A stretch of 64,000 nt of DNA. Source: Apus apus. Taxonomy: Eukaryota > Chordata > Aves > Apodiformes > Apodidae. The notes beneath the pieces were generated by a model. The model saw only the letters and a program-made list of their open reading frames with translations. It was not told where the DNA came from and ran no database searches. The stretch covers positions 108,091,652 through 108,155,651 of the forward strand of contig NC_067285.1 of NCBI RefSeq assembly GCF_020740795.1. Direction: 5' to 3'. Shown piece by piece: positions 40,234 to 52,700 of the stretch (the first letter of the stretch is position 1; every line of letters starts with the position of its first letter). The position numbers and the translations under genes were made by a program.

Positions 40234-40630
40234 CCAATCAGAGCCGCCCTTTCGCACGTTCCGCCGGTCCGCCTTCCAGCTTGAAAAGCCGCGTCTGATT
40301 GGGCGGCGTGGTGGGAATGGGCGGGGCCTCCTTGGATGCGCGGACCAATCGAGTGGAACGACAGCATCGGGAGAGGTGGGGTTTTGAGGGGGGCGGTGAT
40401 GGACGTGTGGCCAGCCAGTCAAGATGGAGAGAGCGTTCCCAGCCGCCAATCAGAACCTCCGCTCGAGCTCAGTAGGCGGGGCTTAAAAGTAAATGTTGAT
40501 GGTGACTTGAAACGGCCGCTTGAACGCCCCCCTGAGGTGTCCGGGAAGGGGGGGGGCGGGGCAGGATTGGGGGCGGAGCCCGGAGGAGGCGGGGCGGGGC
40601 GCTCTTTGACGGACAGGGCCTGCAGCCAAT
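40234..40630. promoter_or_regulatory. Cluster of six CCAAT boxes (NF-Y sites)
   Basis: CCAAT cores lie at 40234-40238, 40345-40349, 40446-40450 and 40626-40630 on plus. Inverted cores (ATTGG) lie at 40298-40302 and 40566-40570. Several have full NF-Y type flanks (ACCAATCAG, GCCAATCAG, TGATTGGGC). GC boxes are interspersed. The cluster sits between MAEA exon 1 and the CpG-rich right half of the island, as expected for a shared divergent promoter. Confidence 0.8.
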
Positions 40631-40728
40631 CGTGTTGCGCCGCCCTGCTGACGGGCAGGGGGTTGAGCGAATGGGTGCTGCGTCTGGGCAAAGTGGGCGG
40701 GGCGGCGGCGGCGGCCCGGCGGGTGGCT

Positions 40729-40764
40729 GCGTGTGTGTGTGAGTGTGTGTGTGTGAGTGTGTGT
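40729..40764 (+). repeat. (TG)n-rich microsatellite
   Basis: GTGTGTGTGTGAGTGTG-type dinucleotide repeat with interruptions by GA, inside the right half of the CpG island. Confidence 0.85.
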
Positions 40765-40864
40765 ACCGGCCGGGGAGGGGAGGGAGGGGCCGCCCCCAGT
40801 AAGTTCCGCGGGGAGGAGAGAGTGAGGGAGTGAGAGTCAGTGAGGCGGAGGCGGCGGGAAGAGG

Positions 40865-40883
40865 TTTAAATAGCGGAGACAGC
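40865..40883 (+). promoter_or_regulatory. TATA-like box and possible first-exon donor of a rightward transcript
   Basis: A TTTAAATAG element at 40865-40873 stands out in very GC-rich sequence. About 30 bp downstream is a pyrimidine-rich CCTCTTCCCCTC, which could be a start site. Alternatively AGC|GTGAGT at 40883/40884 is a good 5' splice site for an exon starting further left. The two readings exclude each other in part. The rightward partner could be CTBP1 by synteny, but no coding sequence supports this. Confidence 0.3.
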
Positions 40884-41579
40884 GTGAGTTCCTCTTCCCC
40901 TCAGGTCCCTCTCCCCGGGCCGCTCTCCCTCGGCCGGCAGCAGCCGGAGGAGCCCGGCGGGGCTTCCCTTCCCTCCTTCCCCAGCCGCCCGCGGAGCTGC
41001 CTGCCCGCACCGCTCGGGCGGGGGCGGGGGGGGCGGCCCCGAGTGGCCGCTTGGCCGCGGGGAGGGGAGGCAGGCGAGGCCGCCGCGGGGCCCCGCTCCC
41101 GGCCGGGCCGTCCGGCGCGGAGTTTCCCCGGGAAGCGGGGCGCGGTGCGGGAGCGGCTCCCTCAGCTCAAGCAGCCGGGCCGGCCTCGCCTTCCCCGCGG
41201 GGGAGGAGGGTGGAGACGAGGACGGGGGGGGGAGTTGGCTCCCGTTGGGCCCTGGAGGAGCCGTGCCCGGCCGGGAGGCAGCTTCCCCCGCCGGGCCGGC
41301 CTCGCTGCCCGGAGCCGCGGGGTGCGCTGCGAGTGTGGAGCGGCGGGTTTCGACTTCTGGGGGGTTTTCTGTCGGGTTTTTGTCGGCGGGGCTCGCGGGT
41401 TCCCGGCTGTATCCCGGCTGGCCGGTGTAACTCTGCGCTCGGAAGGTTGGTTTGTCTCGCTGAGCTCTGCTCCCATCCCCGAGGATGCTCCAGTGGTCCC
41501 TGGGAGCTGAGGGGCCGCTAAGGTGAAAAGCCCTGGTTTCGGTGGGCTCTGCTGAGCGGGCAGCGACTGTGTCCACGTT

Positions 41580-41598
41580 AAAAAAAAAAAAAAAAAAA
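41580..41598 (+). repeat. A19 homopolymer
   Basis: A run of 19 A at the right boundary of the CpG island. No canonical AATAAA lies just upstream, so it is probably a simple repeat and not a retroposed poly(A) tail. Confidence 0.9.
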
Positions 41599-44500
41599 GA
41601 AACCTGATCGTGCAGACTGTCTCTGCTTGTGTGTCTGAGGGAATAAAAACGCTCTTGGAGTATTCATGGTCTGTCTGTTGGTGTAAAAGCGACTGACTTG
41701 GCCGGCAGCCTGTGGAGCGCACGCGAGATGCAGCCCCGAGATGTGCCCGCTTTCAGTAGCACCCCACGGGAAGCTTCTCCTTGTGGTTTGAGCACCTTAG
41801 TGAACGGGGTGGGAGGGACTTGGTTAGACCTTGAAGCAGCATAACAGCGAGAAAGTGGAAGTGGACCCATCAGGATCTCCATGTGCAGTGATACAAACTC
41901 TCTTCTCCGGTTGAAGTTGGTGGCAAAGGTCCTGTCTCCCCATGCGGGTGCTTGCCATTGGCAGCAGGTGTGTTTCTCAGGTAGTGTGCTGTTGTGGTTT
42001 GAGGCTTTGAAGAGACCCCAATACCTGTATCATTAATAATTGTGGTGGTTTTGGCTGTCTTTAGTAGACTTTGTGGTTGTATTATATTGAAAACTGTAGA
42101 AAGAGAAACCCAAGTGTTTCCAGGAAGATAAAACACATTTAGAGTTCATGGCTTGGAAGTCATGTTAAACAAGTGTGTTTCCTAAAATATTTGGTAACTT
42201 TATTTCCAAGAGGCCCTGTTGCACTGAGAGCATCTTCTATGCTCCACAGAGGGCTGATGGTAAATCAAAATGCGTAAAGTCATGTAGTTGAGTCTTAGAC
42301 TCACTTCAGCTTTTTACTGCAAGCAATTTACTTGTGTTAATTCTTAGCTGCCTTGACATTTAGTCTGGTACTGACCATAATCAGCAAATGTATGCCTAAA
42401 CAGAATTTGCCAAGTCCACACCAGGTGCAAAGCCTTTGTTTAAAAAGTGTATTAGTAAAAGCATTTGTGTTAGTTACACCTGGGATTAACGTTCATGTCT
42501 AGACACGATCTCGGGGCCAGATTCTGCAAGGGGATTTGTGTAAGGAGGATTTTGACTCCATTGAGGCTCTGTGCAGGGAATGGTTCACCTCAGCTCGACA
42601 AGTAGAGGAATAAAAATTTAGCTCAATTGTTGCTGTATTTACAAACATAATTATGGGGCATAGCATTTTTTTCCCTGTTGTTCCTGCCTGTCTTAAATAT
42701 TCTGTAAACTAATATTTTAAAAGAAACTTGCTGTTCAATGTTCTGTATCACGGATGTTACTGAACAGCTTGAACTCCTTAGGCCTGTGACACTTACAGGG
42801 TCTGAAGAAGTGTGACTTTCCATGTAATCTACCAAATATATGTATTTTTCAAAAAAACTTATTTGCAACATATTTTTTAATATGTACTCCCTTCATCTTT
42901 CTTTCTGATAATTTTATGTAACACAGGTATTCTGTGGATACAGATTATGTGCTGAGACTATATCTGTCTTTAAACTGGAGAATTATTGGTGAGAGCTTGT
43001 CAGATGTTAGTAGCCAAAGTTAAAGGGTTTGCTTAATGGAACAGATGGCCAGGCAACCATCATGTCAGAGAAAACAGCATGTATTCCCTGTATTCTTGGT
43101 TTAACACAAGAGGGAGCATGTCTAATCTTTAACCTTTAAATATTGCAACTTCAGAGAGGAAGCTTTAAGTGTTGAGTGTCAACTAATTTATGTTCTAGTC
43201 TCCATGTGCAAATATTGATACAATCTCTGCATATTTCTGGCATGTTTTCAGCTTTGGTTGCAGCTGCTGATTTATAGCATAAATGTTGGCTTGATAAATG
43301 TGGAGATAAGAACTCAGCTAATTATCTTTTGAACTTGTTAAAATCTGTAGTTTCCTGCTGAATTTCACAAAATGTTTATGGTTATTGTTATTCCTGGGTA
43401 TGGTTATACATAGACAGAGGTTGTACTTTGTTCTTTGATATTAGGTTAATAAATGTCTTCTGCTTAACCTACCATACAAAGTTATAAAGCCAAGGCTTAA
43501 TTTAATTAACTTTAGTTTAATTACCAACGGAACTTTGCTTCTACCTTTCTTATAAATTCTATTGCTTTATTCTTAGATAGGAAATACGAATTTGGATCTA
43601 CTAAGAAGGTTTGTGTACCTTATCATGTTTATTTTCCTTATCCCTTACTAGTGTAAAAGGAACAATCAAAATCAGCTTCCATTTTGTATTTCTTGGCATT
43701 GTCTAGTTGAATCATAATCTATTAATGTTTGTCCTCATTTAGTGTCTTATCAATGTGGTCCAAACCTTTAGGAGAACCTTACTCATTTGACAGTATCTTT
43801 AAAGTGTTTCCAGTAGTCTTCAGCTTTGATCTGGATTAATGATTAGAGAAAAACATCTGTCTACCATTGTCTGCAAATTACGTATCTTTCAAGACCGTGC
43901 ATACTCTGTGTTACTCTGTGGAGCAAAGCAGAAACCTTTAGTGCTCTGCTTCCACGTGCTGGAGAAAAGTTCTGTGGATTGAGGTTTTACTACACTTCCT
44001 TCTCTTTCCTCCTTGTGGACATGATGGCTTCTGTGCAGGGGTGGTAGAAGTGAATGGGTGTCACCATCGTTTTAGCACATGAGACTGGCATAAACCAGTG
44101 GTACAAAGACCTGTGTTGGATCAGGTGGGAATGCAGGTTGCCCCAATGGCCAGAAGAGCTCTCTTTGCCTGAGCAGATGGGTGGTGATTGCACTGTCCAT
44201 CCTGCAATGGAGAAATAGAAACCTTCACTATATTCTTCTGGAGAATTATGATATTTTTAAAATATTTAGGACTTTACCTTTAATCCAGGTTAGGTTTTTT
44301 TCTTCTGAACACTGAGATAATTTTTGGTGGTTTTTAAGTACTACTATGCGAAACATGGTATGGATTAAGGTGTTCTTATCAAAGCAGCTTGTCTTCAAAA
44401 TATGTCTTTGTAAGACAGAAATGTGAGGTGACCTGAACTAAGCTCAGATACCTGGAGATAGATACTCAGTAAGTGTTATGTCTTTTAGAAGATAACGAGG

Positions 44501-45899
44501 ATTTGGAAAATTATAAACTCTTGGAGTATTTTGGGAGAGTTTCTACTGGATATGCTGTTATTCATGGCAACTTCATTTTTAAGGAATTGCTCCATTTTAA
44601 TGGATGCTACTTGATTTTATATAGTATGTATGCAGCAGTACTGCAGAGTCAGAAGTTCCTGGAGAGCAGAGGGACACCTTTTGATGAACAAATGTTGGTA
44701 TACTGAGTTTTGTAAGCATTAAATGAACTGCCTGTTGTCTTGGATATTCTGCATCAGTTGAAAGGGGCAAAACTAACACTTCAGTTTTCTTGCCCAGAGA
44801 ATTTGGGCTGTTGCATTTAGTGCATATTTTTACTTTAAAATAAAGTAATATGACTGTATAGTTCTTTATTGGTATTGTAACTTCAAGCTTATATCTGAAA
44901 AGTGTATTAGTGTATCTGGCTTATACAAATAGGCTGGAGAAGTTGGTGGGTTTGGTTTTGTACCTGAGTGGAACTATGAGTGTAAAAACTCAACAACAAA
45001 CAAGAAAAACACCCCAGCAACAAAACCCAGGGATTAACAACAGCAGGAGATTGCCTTGATGTGCCACAGTTTGGAGCATGGTTGTAAAGTAGTAATTGCA
45101 GATCAAACTCTGTTTCCTCATTTTAGCCTGATTATAAGGACACTTTCCTTATCAAGGGAAAATGTAGATGCACTCAGCAGTTGAGGTTAGAAAGTTGCCA
45201 TAATGGATTAGAGTTGAGACCTCAGTAGAGGCCATTGTCTGTGCTGAATCAGCTGTGTGAGCAGACCATTTTAATATCTGTTACTAATCTGGTACCTCTG
45301 AGGCAATGCAGGCGTGTAAAAGTTATTTTGACATTATTCCACGTTTACACAAACTGGTTTTCAGGTGTCCGAGTATTAGTAGTTTTATATAATAAAAAAT
45401 ACAAAGGATGGGGCCAAAATTCACAATGTAGATCGAATTCTCGTAAAATCTCTTTTTTTAAAAAAAAGATCTGTATTTGCATAAAAATGGCATGTGGGAC
45501 TTGCTGCTAAAGTGCACAGACTCCTGCAACTTTCTGAGTGGTCTGAATGGATGGTTCATAATGCAGAAGGGGGGTTACCTGCGAGCATTTTTTAAAGCCA
45601 TGTGCATTTTAATTTTATTTGTGCTTTCTTAGTTACAGCCCCCTGAAAAATGGGGGGGTTTAGAAAGAAAGTGCTGACACAGCCTTAACTACAGAGCAGT
45701 GCCCTGCGTGCTGCTGCAGTAATTGTCCAGGCAGTGTTTTCTGCTTTCCTGCCATTGTCCTTTACATTCCTTTAATTCATTCCATTTTTAACTTTCTGAA
45801 AGTTTGATGTGATTTAAAGCCCAGGGCGTGTGTGCAAAAGCCAGAGAGGAGTAAAGGCTGTCAGAGTAGCATGGACTTGTTAATCTCAGCCTGATCTTG

Positions 45900-46740
45900 T
45901 CAGTAACAGCAGAGCAGAGGGAGAGGAACTCCGGCTGGGGCAGCGCTCCAAAGGTTTGTCTGTTATTTTTATACCTAAATTACGTCTTAGTAGCAAACTA
46001 TTCAGCACGGGGAGCGTTGTTTGCGATCCGTAGATTCCGTGGTTGGGAATATGTGTGCGTTTAGCTGTGTTGTTTGTTTGCAAGAGACGAGGTTTTTGCC
46101 TCTGTGTGTGTCGGGGGGAGCGAGTGTGTGTTACGACCGGGGAAACGCTGAAGAAGAAGAAACCCTGTTGGTTCTCCATGCAAATGACCGCTTTGGTTGT
46201 AACAAAAGCCTTGATGTTGGGCTTGGAAAAATGATCTGACAGTGTAACAACCCCAGGCCACTTTCGCCATGTTTTTGTTTATTCATGTTTCATTCCCTTT
46301 TCCGTCGCTATCTCGCAGATGTTTCCAATTTCACTGTAGGTTTGTTGTTTGCTTTTTTATTTTTTTTCTCTTTTTTGTTTTCTGTTTTTTTTTTTTTTTT
46401 ACATCGTTGAGCCTTTTTTGGAGTTAGCAAGAAAATGTGTGAAAGAATGTTAACAAAACAGAGAGGTGTTGCAGATGTTAATACTTTAGTTCTTGCGTCG
46501 TGCCTGACGATACTGGCAGAGGGATACTGTGCATATGAAGGAGCATAAGAAGCATCTGTTTTAACTACCGGGCTTGTAATTTCGAAATGTGCCCATTGTA
46601 ACTTGAATATTCACATAAACAGATGAAGTGAGCACGTTCCCGGTGCGGTGGGGCTAGTCGAGATATCTCGTTTGTCTGCTACTGTTTTTGAAGGGGGGGT
46701 GGGGGGTGGGAAAGGGAAAAGGAAAAAGAAAGGCGAGTAA
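45900..46740. promoter_or_regulatory. CpG-enriched patch, possible alternative promoter or exon
   Basis: CpG dinucleotides (roughly 25-30 by eye) cluster here, while the flanking kilobases have very few. The patch includes GGGGAGCGTTGTTTGCGATC, TTACGACCGGGGAAACGCTG and a perfect 12-bp palindrome CGAGATATCTCG at 46659-46670. A T-rich stretch at 46350-46400 divides it. No long conserved-looking frame is present. Confidence 0.4.
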
Positions 46741-49700
46741 GAGCAAGGAAAGGAATATCTGTGACACAACATGTATGCTTCTAGATAAACTCCTGCCATC
46801 TCGGAGTGCCTTTAAATATTTGAACAGCTTCTGTTAAGTCAAATAAAATTGGTTACCATGAGAAACAAAAAAGTCCGATAGATCTGATAGAATAGTTGAG
46901 CACACTAATGAAAACCTGAACGTAGAATTGTTTCAGAATCTGTCAAAGAATTTGAATTAGACAGAAAATCTTTTTCATAACAGTGGTAGTAACACATTCA
47001 AACATTAAGCTTCTGAGACCCAGGAAAACAACCCACACAGTGCAGAAAGAGGAGGTGGTATGTTATTTTACAGTCGCATAAATTGAAATGTAATTGTCTT
47101 CTAATGTTATTAAAATCAGTCTGTTTTTAGGATTTTATGCTGGCTGAATGTGTCAAGGCATACATAAATAAAATCTTAAATCTTAAAGGACAATGATTCA
47201 ATGTCCAGAGCCAGCAGTTTAATCAGATGTGGTAACTATGGTGAGAGGTAAAGTTACTTAGCTTCTCACAAACAATGCATATGTGGATATCTTTTTTGTA
47301 TAATGGAGATCAAGGAGAAAAGGATTAGGAAATCTAAAGAGAAATTTTGAGCAGGAGACCTGTAGCCTGGCTCTGGGAATTAACACTGAGGAGGCTTTTA
47401 AAACAGAGGCAGGGTGGAGGTAAACATTCTCACATAGTATGTAATGATGATAATTCTAGAAAGGAGTCTTTCTGGTTGAGAATATCAACAGCAGCTGATG
47501 CATACAGGAATGAAATCAATCCTCTCCATATTAAAATAATCCTCCTAGTCTAATGAAACAAAACCAGAACCCAGTATAGATTTTTACATTGCCAAACAAC
47601 AGCATAAAAACAGGTAAAGTCTGATATTCTGAATTAACTCATTTCAGGTTTTTGCCCAATTAAGTGTTACTGATTTAGTTGGTTTGCATAGCATGCAGAT
47701 GGTAGGTATTTAGGATTTTGTTTTTTTAAAAAAAACTTCAAAAATGGTGGTCGTGTGAAGTGGAAAACAGTCAGAGCTTCGTGTTCAAGCTGGTCAATAT
47801 TGGGAGAGTTTGAACTGCAGCCAGAGAGACTTTGACCATGTTTCTGATTTTCCTCAAGTTGAGAGGGTTCAGTGTTGGTTACCCTGAGCTTTTCAGGGAA
47901 GAACTTCAGATTATGCTGAGCAGCTCAGGGGGATATGGGAAGGATTGTCATGCTTGCACATAAAAATCTACAGTTCTGAAAGAACCACCAGATATACTAA
48001 GTAATGATTATCTATTTGGAATACTTAGGAAACAGAAAGGAGAGAGGTCAGGTTTAATTTCCAGGACAGAGGGACCATTTCCATATAGTAGTGAAAAGCA
48101 CATTTTCTATTACAGAGCAGAGATATCTTGGGAATATAAGGTATATTCAGCTTTCTAGTAACAGGGTTAAAAATGTACACAGGTTTTGGCAATGTATTAA
48201 AAATAATATTTAATAAAATACTTTAAAGCTTTTCATTTCCCCTCCTCCCTGCCCAGCATAGCAATTGAAAAGCACTTGTCTTGTGGGAAGTCCACAGGGG
48301 AACTTGTAGTTCAGCATAGTCTAAACACTTTGTGTTAAAGCTTTTAAGGTGTTTATGGGTTTGCTAAGAAACACTTCTAGCTTTTTGCAAGTCATAATCC
48401 CACACTTTCCTTTCTCAAGTGTTCTAAGAGTGTGTTATCAGATTCCTGTCTAGGAGGCTGCATTCACTACTACAGTGCAACTCTGTGACTTAAATGTGGG
48501 AATGGAATGTACACTTTCGGACTTCAGGCAAAATGATTAATGATAGACCCAACTGGAATGTCATTCACATTTGTTACAAGTTGTTTTCACAATAGAAATT
48601 ATAAACTCAAAATATATTTATTTTTGTATTTAAATTGCCATTTCTTGAAAAGTATTTGAAGCTCACTAATTGTATTCTGCCCTTTATAGGGAAGAAGGGG
48701 GGGGGGGAAAGGAATTTCATTGCTGTTGTTAGTGGTCAGTGCTTTTTTCCTATTGGTGGAGCTGACATTTGACTGAAACAGGACATTGTTATTGCATTAA
48801 TAAAGGATTATTATTTCAGATGAAAAATTTTATTTATATAAAGATTGCTATTTTAGATTGAAGCAGAAAGCTTCCATAAATTACAACAAAAATCAGATAA
48901 ATCAGATATAGCTATGGATGCGTGACAATTAATTTCATTGTTCAAAGTATTCTGAAATTGTTTTATCATCCTTCTTTATTAGGATGTACTATCTTTATGA
49001 GCAACATACATTTCAGGTGCAGGATGCTGTACAACCTAACGGGTAGGGCAGTGGAATTGGAACAGATAGTGTTTTCCTTGCTTTGCTATTGGATTTGGGC
49101 AAGTCAGTTCACCTTTCTGTTTTCCATCTATGGAAGGGGTATCATGGTAATTGCTTTTTAAAGGGCTTCAGTGTCTACTGATGAAATTTTGAGAGAAGCA
49201 GTACTTTGTCTTACAGTAGCACATATGACCAGTGGATGGTGGATACTCACCTAATATTTGCATCAGAAGTTTTTAAGCATTAAAAAAAAATACTAGTGAT
49301 TTGATAATGAAGTGTTTCCAGACAAAAAGCTCAGGGATGGCACCGATGAAGTATTTTCAGAGTGTTGTTGCTGATTTAGAATTTTTTTAGGTAGCTGAAT
49401 ATCAGCTGGCTGATTAGTACCTCGATATTGAGTATTGTCAGGTTGTCAATCTCTGGTTTAAAATTTTGAACAAAAGTTGGGCCTTCATTGACTCATTTGG
49501 CTGTTCTGTTGGGATTCAGCCAGAAGTGTAGTTTTAAAAGCATCTTAGGATGTTGAAAAAGAACAACTCTCATTTTTCCCCACAAGACTATTTACTTTTG
49601 TATCTGAGCACCTTTGACCTTATTAGTTATATTAGTGGACTGCAAAAACAAGAAATTCAAGATTGACAACCCCAGTGCAAACAACTATGCTTATGTTATA

Positions 49701-52700
49701 TCTCGAACAGCTGAATAGTTTCACTTAAGTCACTGGGTCTGCTGAAGTGGATAAGGGTTTTCAGGATTGGAGTATTTATCATGTTATTTTTGTGCATGGT
49801 CATGGAAATTCTCCAGTGCAATGTGAAGTCTGAGGTGATCTAAAATCTTTCAGAGATGATTTTCACTCCATTTGTGCATCATATGAAGCCATCAGGTTGG
49901 TTTCAGGTGCGGTGTAGGGTGCATGGGAGAGCTTCATGCTGGAAAAGTGTGAAACTAAGTTTAGCAAGAATTAGAGTGGATTGTCAGCCTGTACAGATTA
50001 TTCATCGCAGTTCACAGTAAGGCTTATCATTTGTGACTTGCCAAAGACTGATCAGTTTAATCAATTGCCAGAGAGGAGCAGTTAAATATTAAATTTTATG
50101 GTAAAAATTGAGAAATTGGAGTTTGAAGTACAAGTTGTGTCTTAAATTTCCACAGTCCTTTCCTGTGTTACTCTGCTTCACTTATCTACTGGTGTCATTA
50201 TAGATGCCAGAGTCAGGACTTTGTTACTGAAAATGGCCATTTGCTGTTTTCCATTCTTGGTTGTAGTTGAAGCAGCCCAAACACTTTAAAAAATGTACTT
50301 TTATTTTGTTGTTCAAAGAACAAGATTGTATTCTAAAGTGTACTTTAGAATCTCAGAAACAAATTTCTTCAACAGTTTTCCACTTGACAGGGATATTTTT
50401 CTTAATCTGGAGAACAAGACACTATGGCTTAGTTTGTAAAATTTGTTTATACAATGGTACTTTCTCTCTACACAGTGTCTGGAATATGTCTTAGCACATA
50501 AATAATAGGATAAATAGAAGTTTTTGTTTCTAAACAGTTTCTGTTTATGCTTCTCAGTAAGAATGTGTGTGGAGAAGTATTCTTTTAGCTCTGAGAAACT
50601 GAGTTCACACTCTATCTATTAAATTTTGTCATTTGTTATTATGGTAAATCTTAGAGCATTAACTACATGACAGTTTTCCTTTAGAACAGCAAAGATTAGG
50701 TGGGGTTTCTGTGGAGATCATCACTTAGGTTGGTAACGTGTTTCTAACCAGTCAGAATGGTGTGATCTAGTAATGCCTGTGCAAATTGGAATATCTTCTC
50801 TGTTTTGCAAGAAAACCATGATGATTTGAAAGCTTTTGTGTGCCCTTTTTTGTAGATCTTTCATCATTTCTCTGCTTTGCTTTGTGGAACACCTCCAGAA
50901 GGAGTATGGCATGGCATTTTATCATATCTCTTCTTAAGCTGTCCAATGTATGTGTATGCCTTTTTTTTTTTTTTTGATACTTTGCTTATGGTGCTTTGTG
51001 ACATACAAGTACAAATAAAACTTGATAATTAAAGATGTATATTTTCCTAAGTACTTCTAAGCATAATGTCTTTTTTGAACATCCATTCTTCTCTCACTGT
51101 CCATTTCTGCAGTGAGGGAGTGATGTGTGTCATAGTCATTCTGACTGTTCCATGTAACTGATGTGAATTTGATCTGATGCAGTTAGTTTGTCATTCCTCA
51201 GGCTCTTGGATAGAAATAGATACAAAAAACAAAGTCCATGATATCTTTCAGTGTGAGTTGAGAGAGGAGGTGACCAGTGGAATTCTGACTGTGAGACACA
51301 GTTGAAGAGATCTGTTACACTTAGGTTGTTGTGCACGGGTTCATGTGTTTCCCCAAATGCTGGCACAGAAATGAAAGAAAAGTTCCTGTTTACTTTTAGG
51401 GTCAAAGTATCTGGGAAAGATTCTCTGGACAAAAAATAATTGCTGTTTCCCATTCTACTCAATAACTGTGGGACAGGAAATTGATTTTGCAGATTACTTT
51501 ATTCAAGCTGACTTTGCAGGAGGTAACAAAGATTGTGGTAGTCATTGCAACAATAAAAGTTAAGCAGATTAAAGTAAGATACACTATATTATTTTCTGTC
51601 TTACATTTTTATAGTGGTAAAGATGTCAAAAACAAGGTGATGTATTTATCCCTGTTGGAGCAACTAAAAAAATTAACTTTTCTGATCGTGACATGACTAT
51701 ATTACAATAAACATACTTGCATCCTGATTGTGTATCAAGGCTTCTGAACCTTTTTGGTACTTATTTTGAATAATTCTTAATTGAATCTGGGTCACATTAC
51801 TTGTAGCTTGAGCATCTCTGCTGCCCAGTTAAGGGAAGACTTAAGCTGTGGAAGCACTAAAACCTTGTACAGGAAAGGTTGCCTGTTCCTGCTGTTTGTT
51901 GTTTTGTTTGTTTGTTTTTTGGGGAAGCAGTTTAAATCTGTGGAGAACAAGAAGTTAGCAGTAGAGTGCACAAATTGTAAGAATAAATAGTTTCACGTTT
52001 ATAATTTGTGTTGTACAGCAAAATCAGTAGATACACAGGTAAGTATGGTAAATATTTTAAGCACTGCTTAATGTCATTCTAGATTTTGGATGCTTGTATT
52101 TGATTTTCAGCTATTTTATTCTTTGACCACATTTTTACCTCTGTTCCTCATTATTTTTTTCAGTGCTTATGGTTGGTTGATGGTGTTTTGCCTTGAAGCA
52201 GTGTTCTAAATGTGTATGTATGTAACATTTATTTTCTTTCTGATTTAGAGCCCATTGGTGATAGCTTTGCCTGCTAGTTGCAGCTTTCCCAAAATTGACA
52301 ATATTTTCAATTCCTGTGGATGTGTTTTTAGGTGGAACAAGGTCTGAAAGGCTCAGCAGTCTAGTCTTGAGGTGATTCAAAGCTTGTGGGTGTCCAGATC
52401 TGGACATGGAACAGCAACTTGTTTAATATCCAGTGTCAATTTGTCAATTTTTCTTTAAAATTAGAGTACCTCTCCTTCTTGATACATTTAATAGTTTTGT
52501 GTTATAAAAAGTGAGGGGTTTTGTGTAAATTCTTAACTGTACATACAGACTGAGATAACTTTGTATCCTGAAAGGTGGTACCTTAATTTTAGCATTTGGC
52601 TTTAAACTTTAATAGCTAAAACATGTCAGCATTTACCACATTTGTCTGTGGATTCACAGGGGTCTTTTTTAGATGTATGAGCATGAATTTGTAGGAGTGT

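Larger units (their letters stand above)
39250..41560. promoter_or_regulatory. CpG island with probable divergent promoter (MAEA leftward)
   Basis: G+C and CpG content rise abruptly near 39250 and fall after 41560. The island contains MAEA exon 1, the MAEA 5' UTR, six CCAAT boxes, several GC boxes (for example GGGCGGGGCC near 40320 and GGCGGGGC near 40554), and long G and C runs. It has no TATA box on the MAEA side, typical of a housekeeping promoter. The right half (about 40650-41560) looks like a 5' UTR region of a rightward transcript but carries no recognised coding sequence. Confidence 0.85.

Noticed and set aside
40830..41576. Long overlapping open frames on both strands (up to 236 codons)
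   Set aside because: Several frames are open at once because of GC content. The proteins are Pro/Gly/Arg/Ala-rich with no domain, so I do not call a gene, though the DNA may be transcribed as 5' UTR.
44473..44706. 77-codon plus-strand frame
   Set aside because: No recognisable domain or good splice context. Its composition fits chance in AT-rich DNA.
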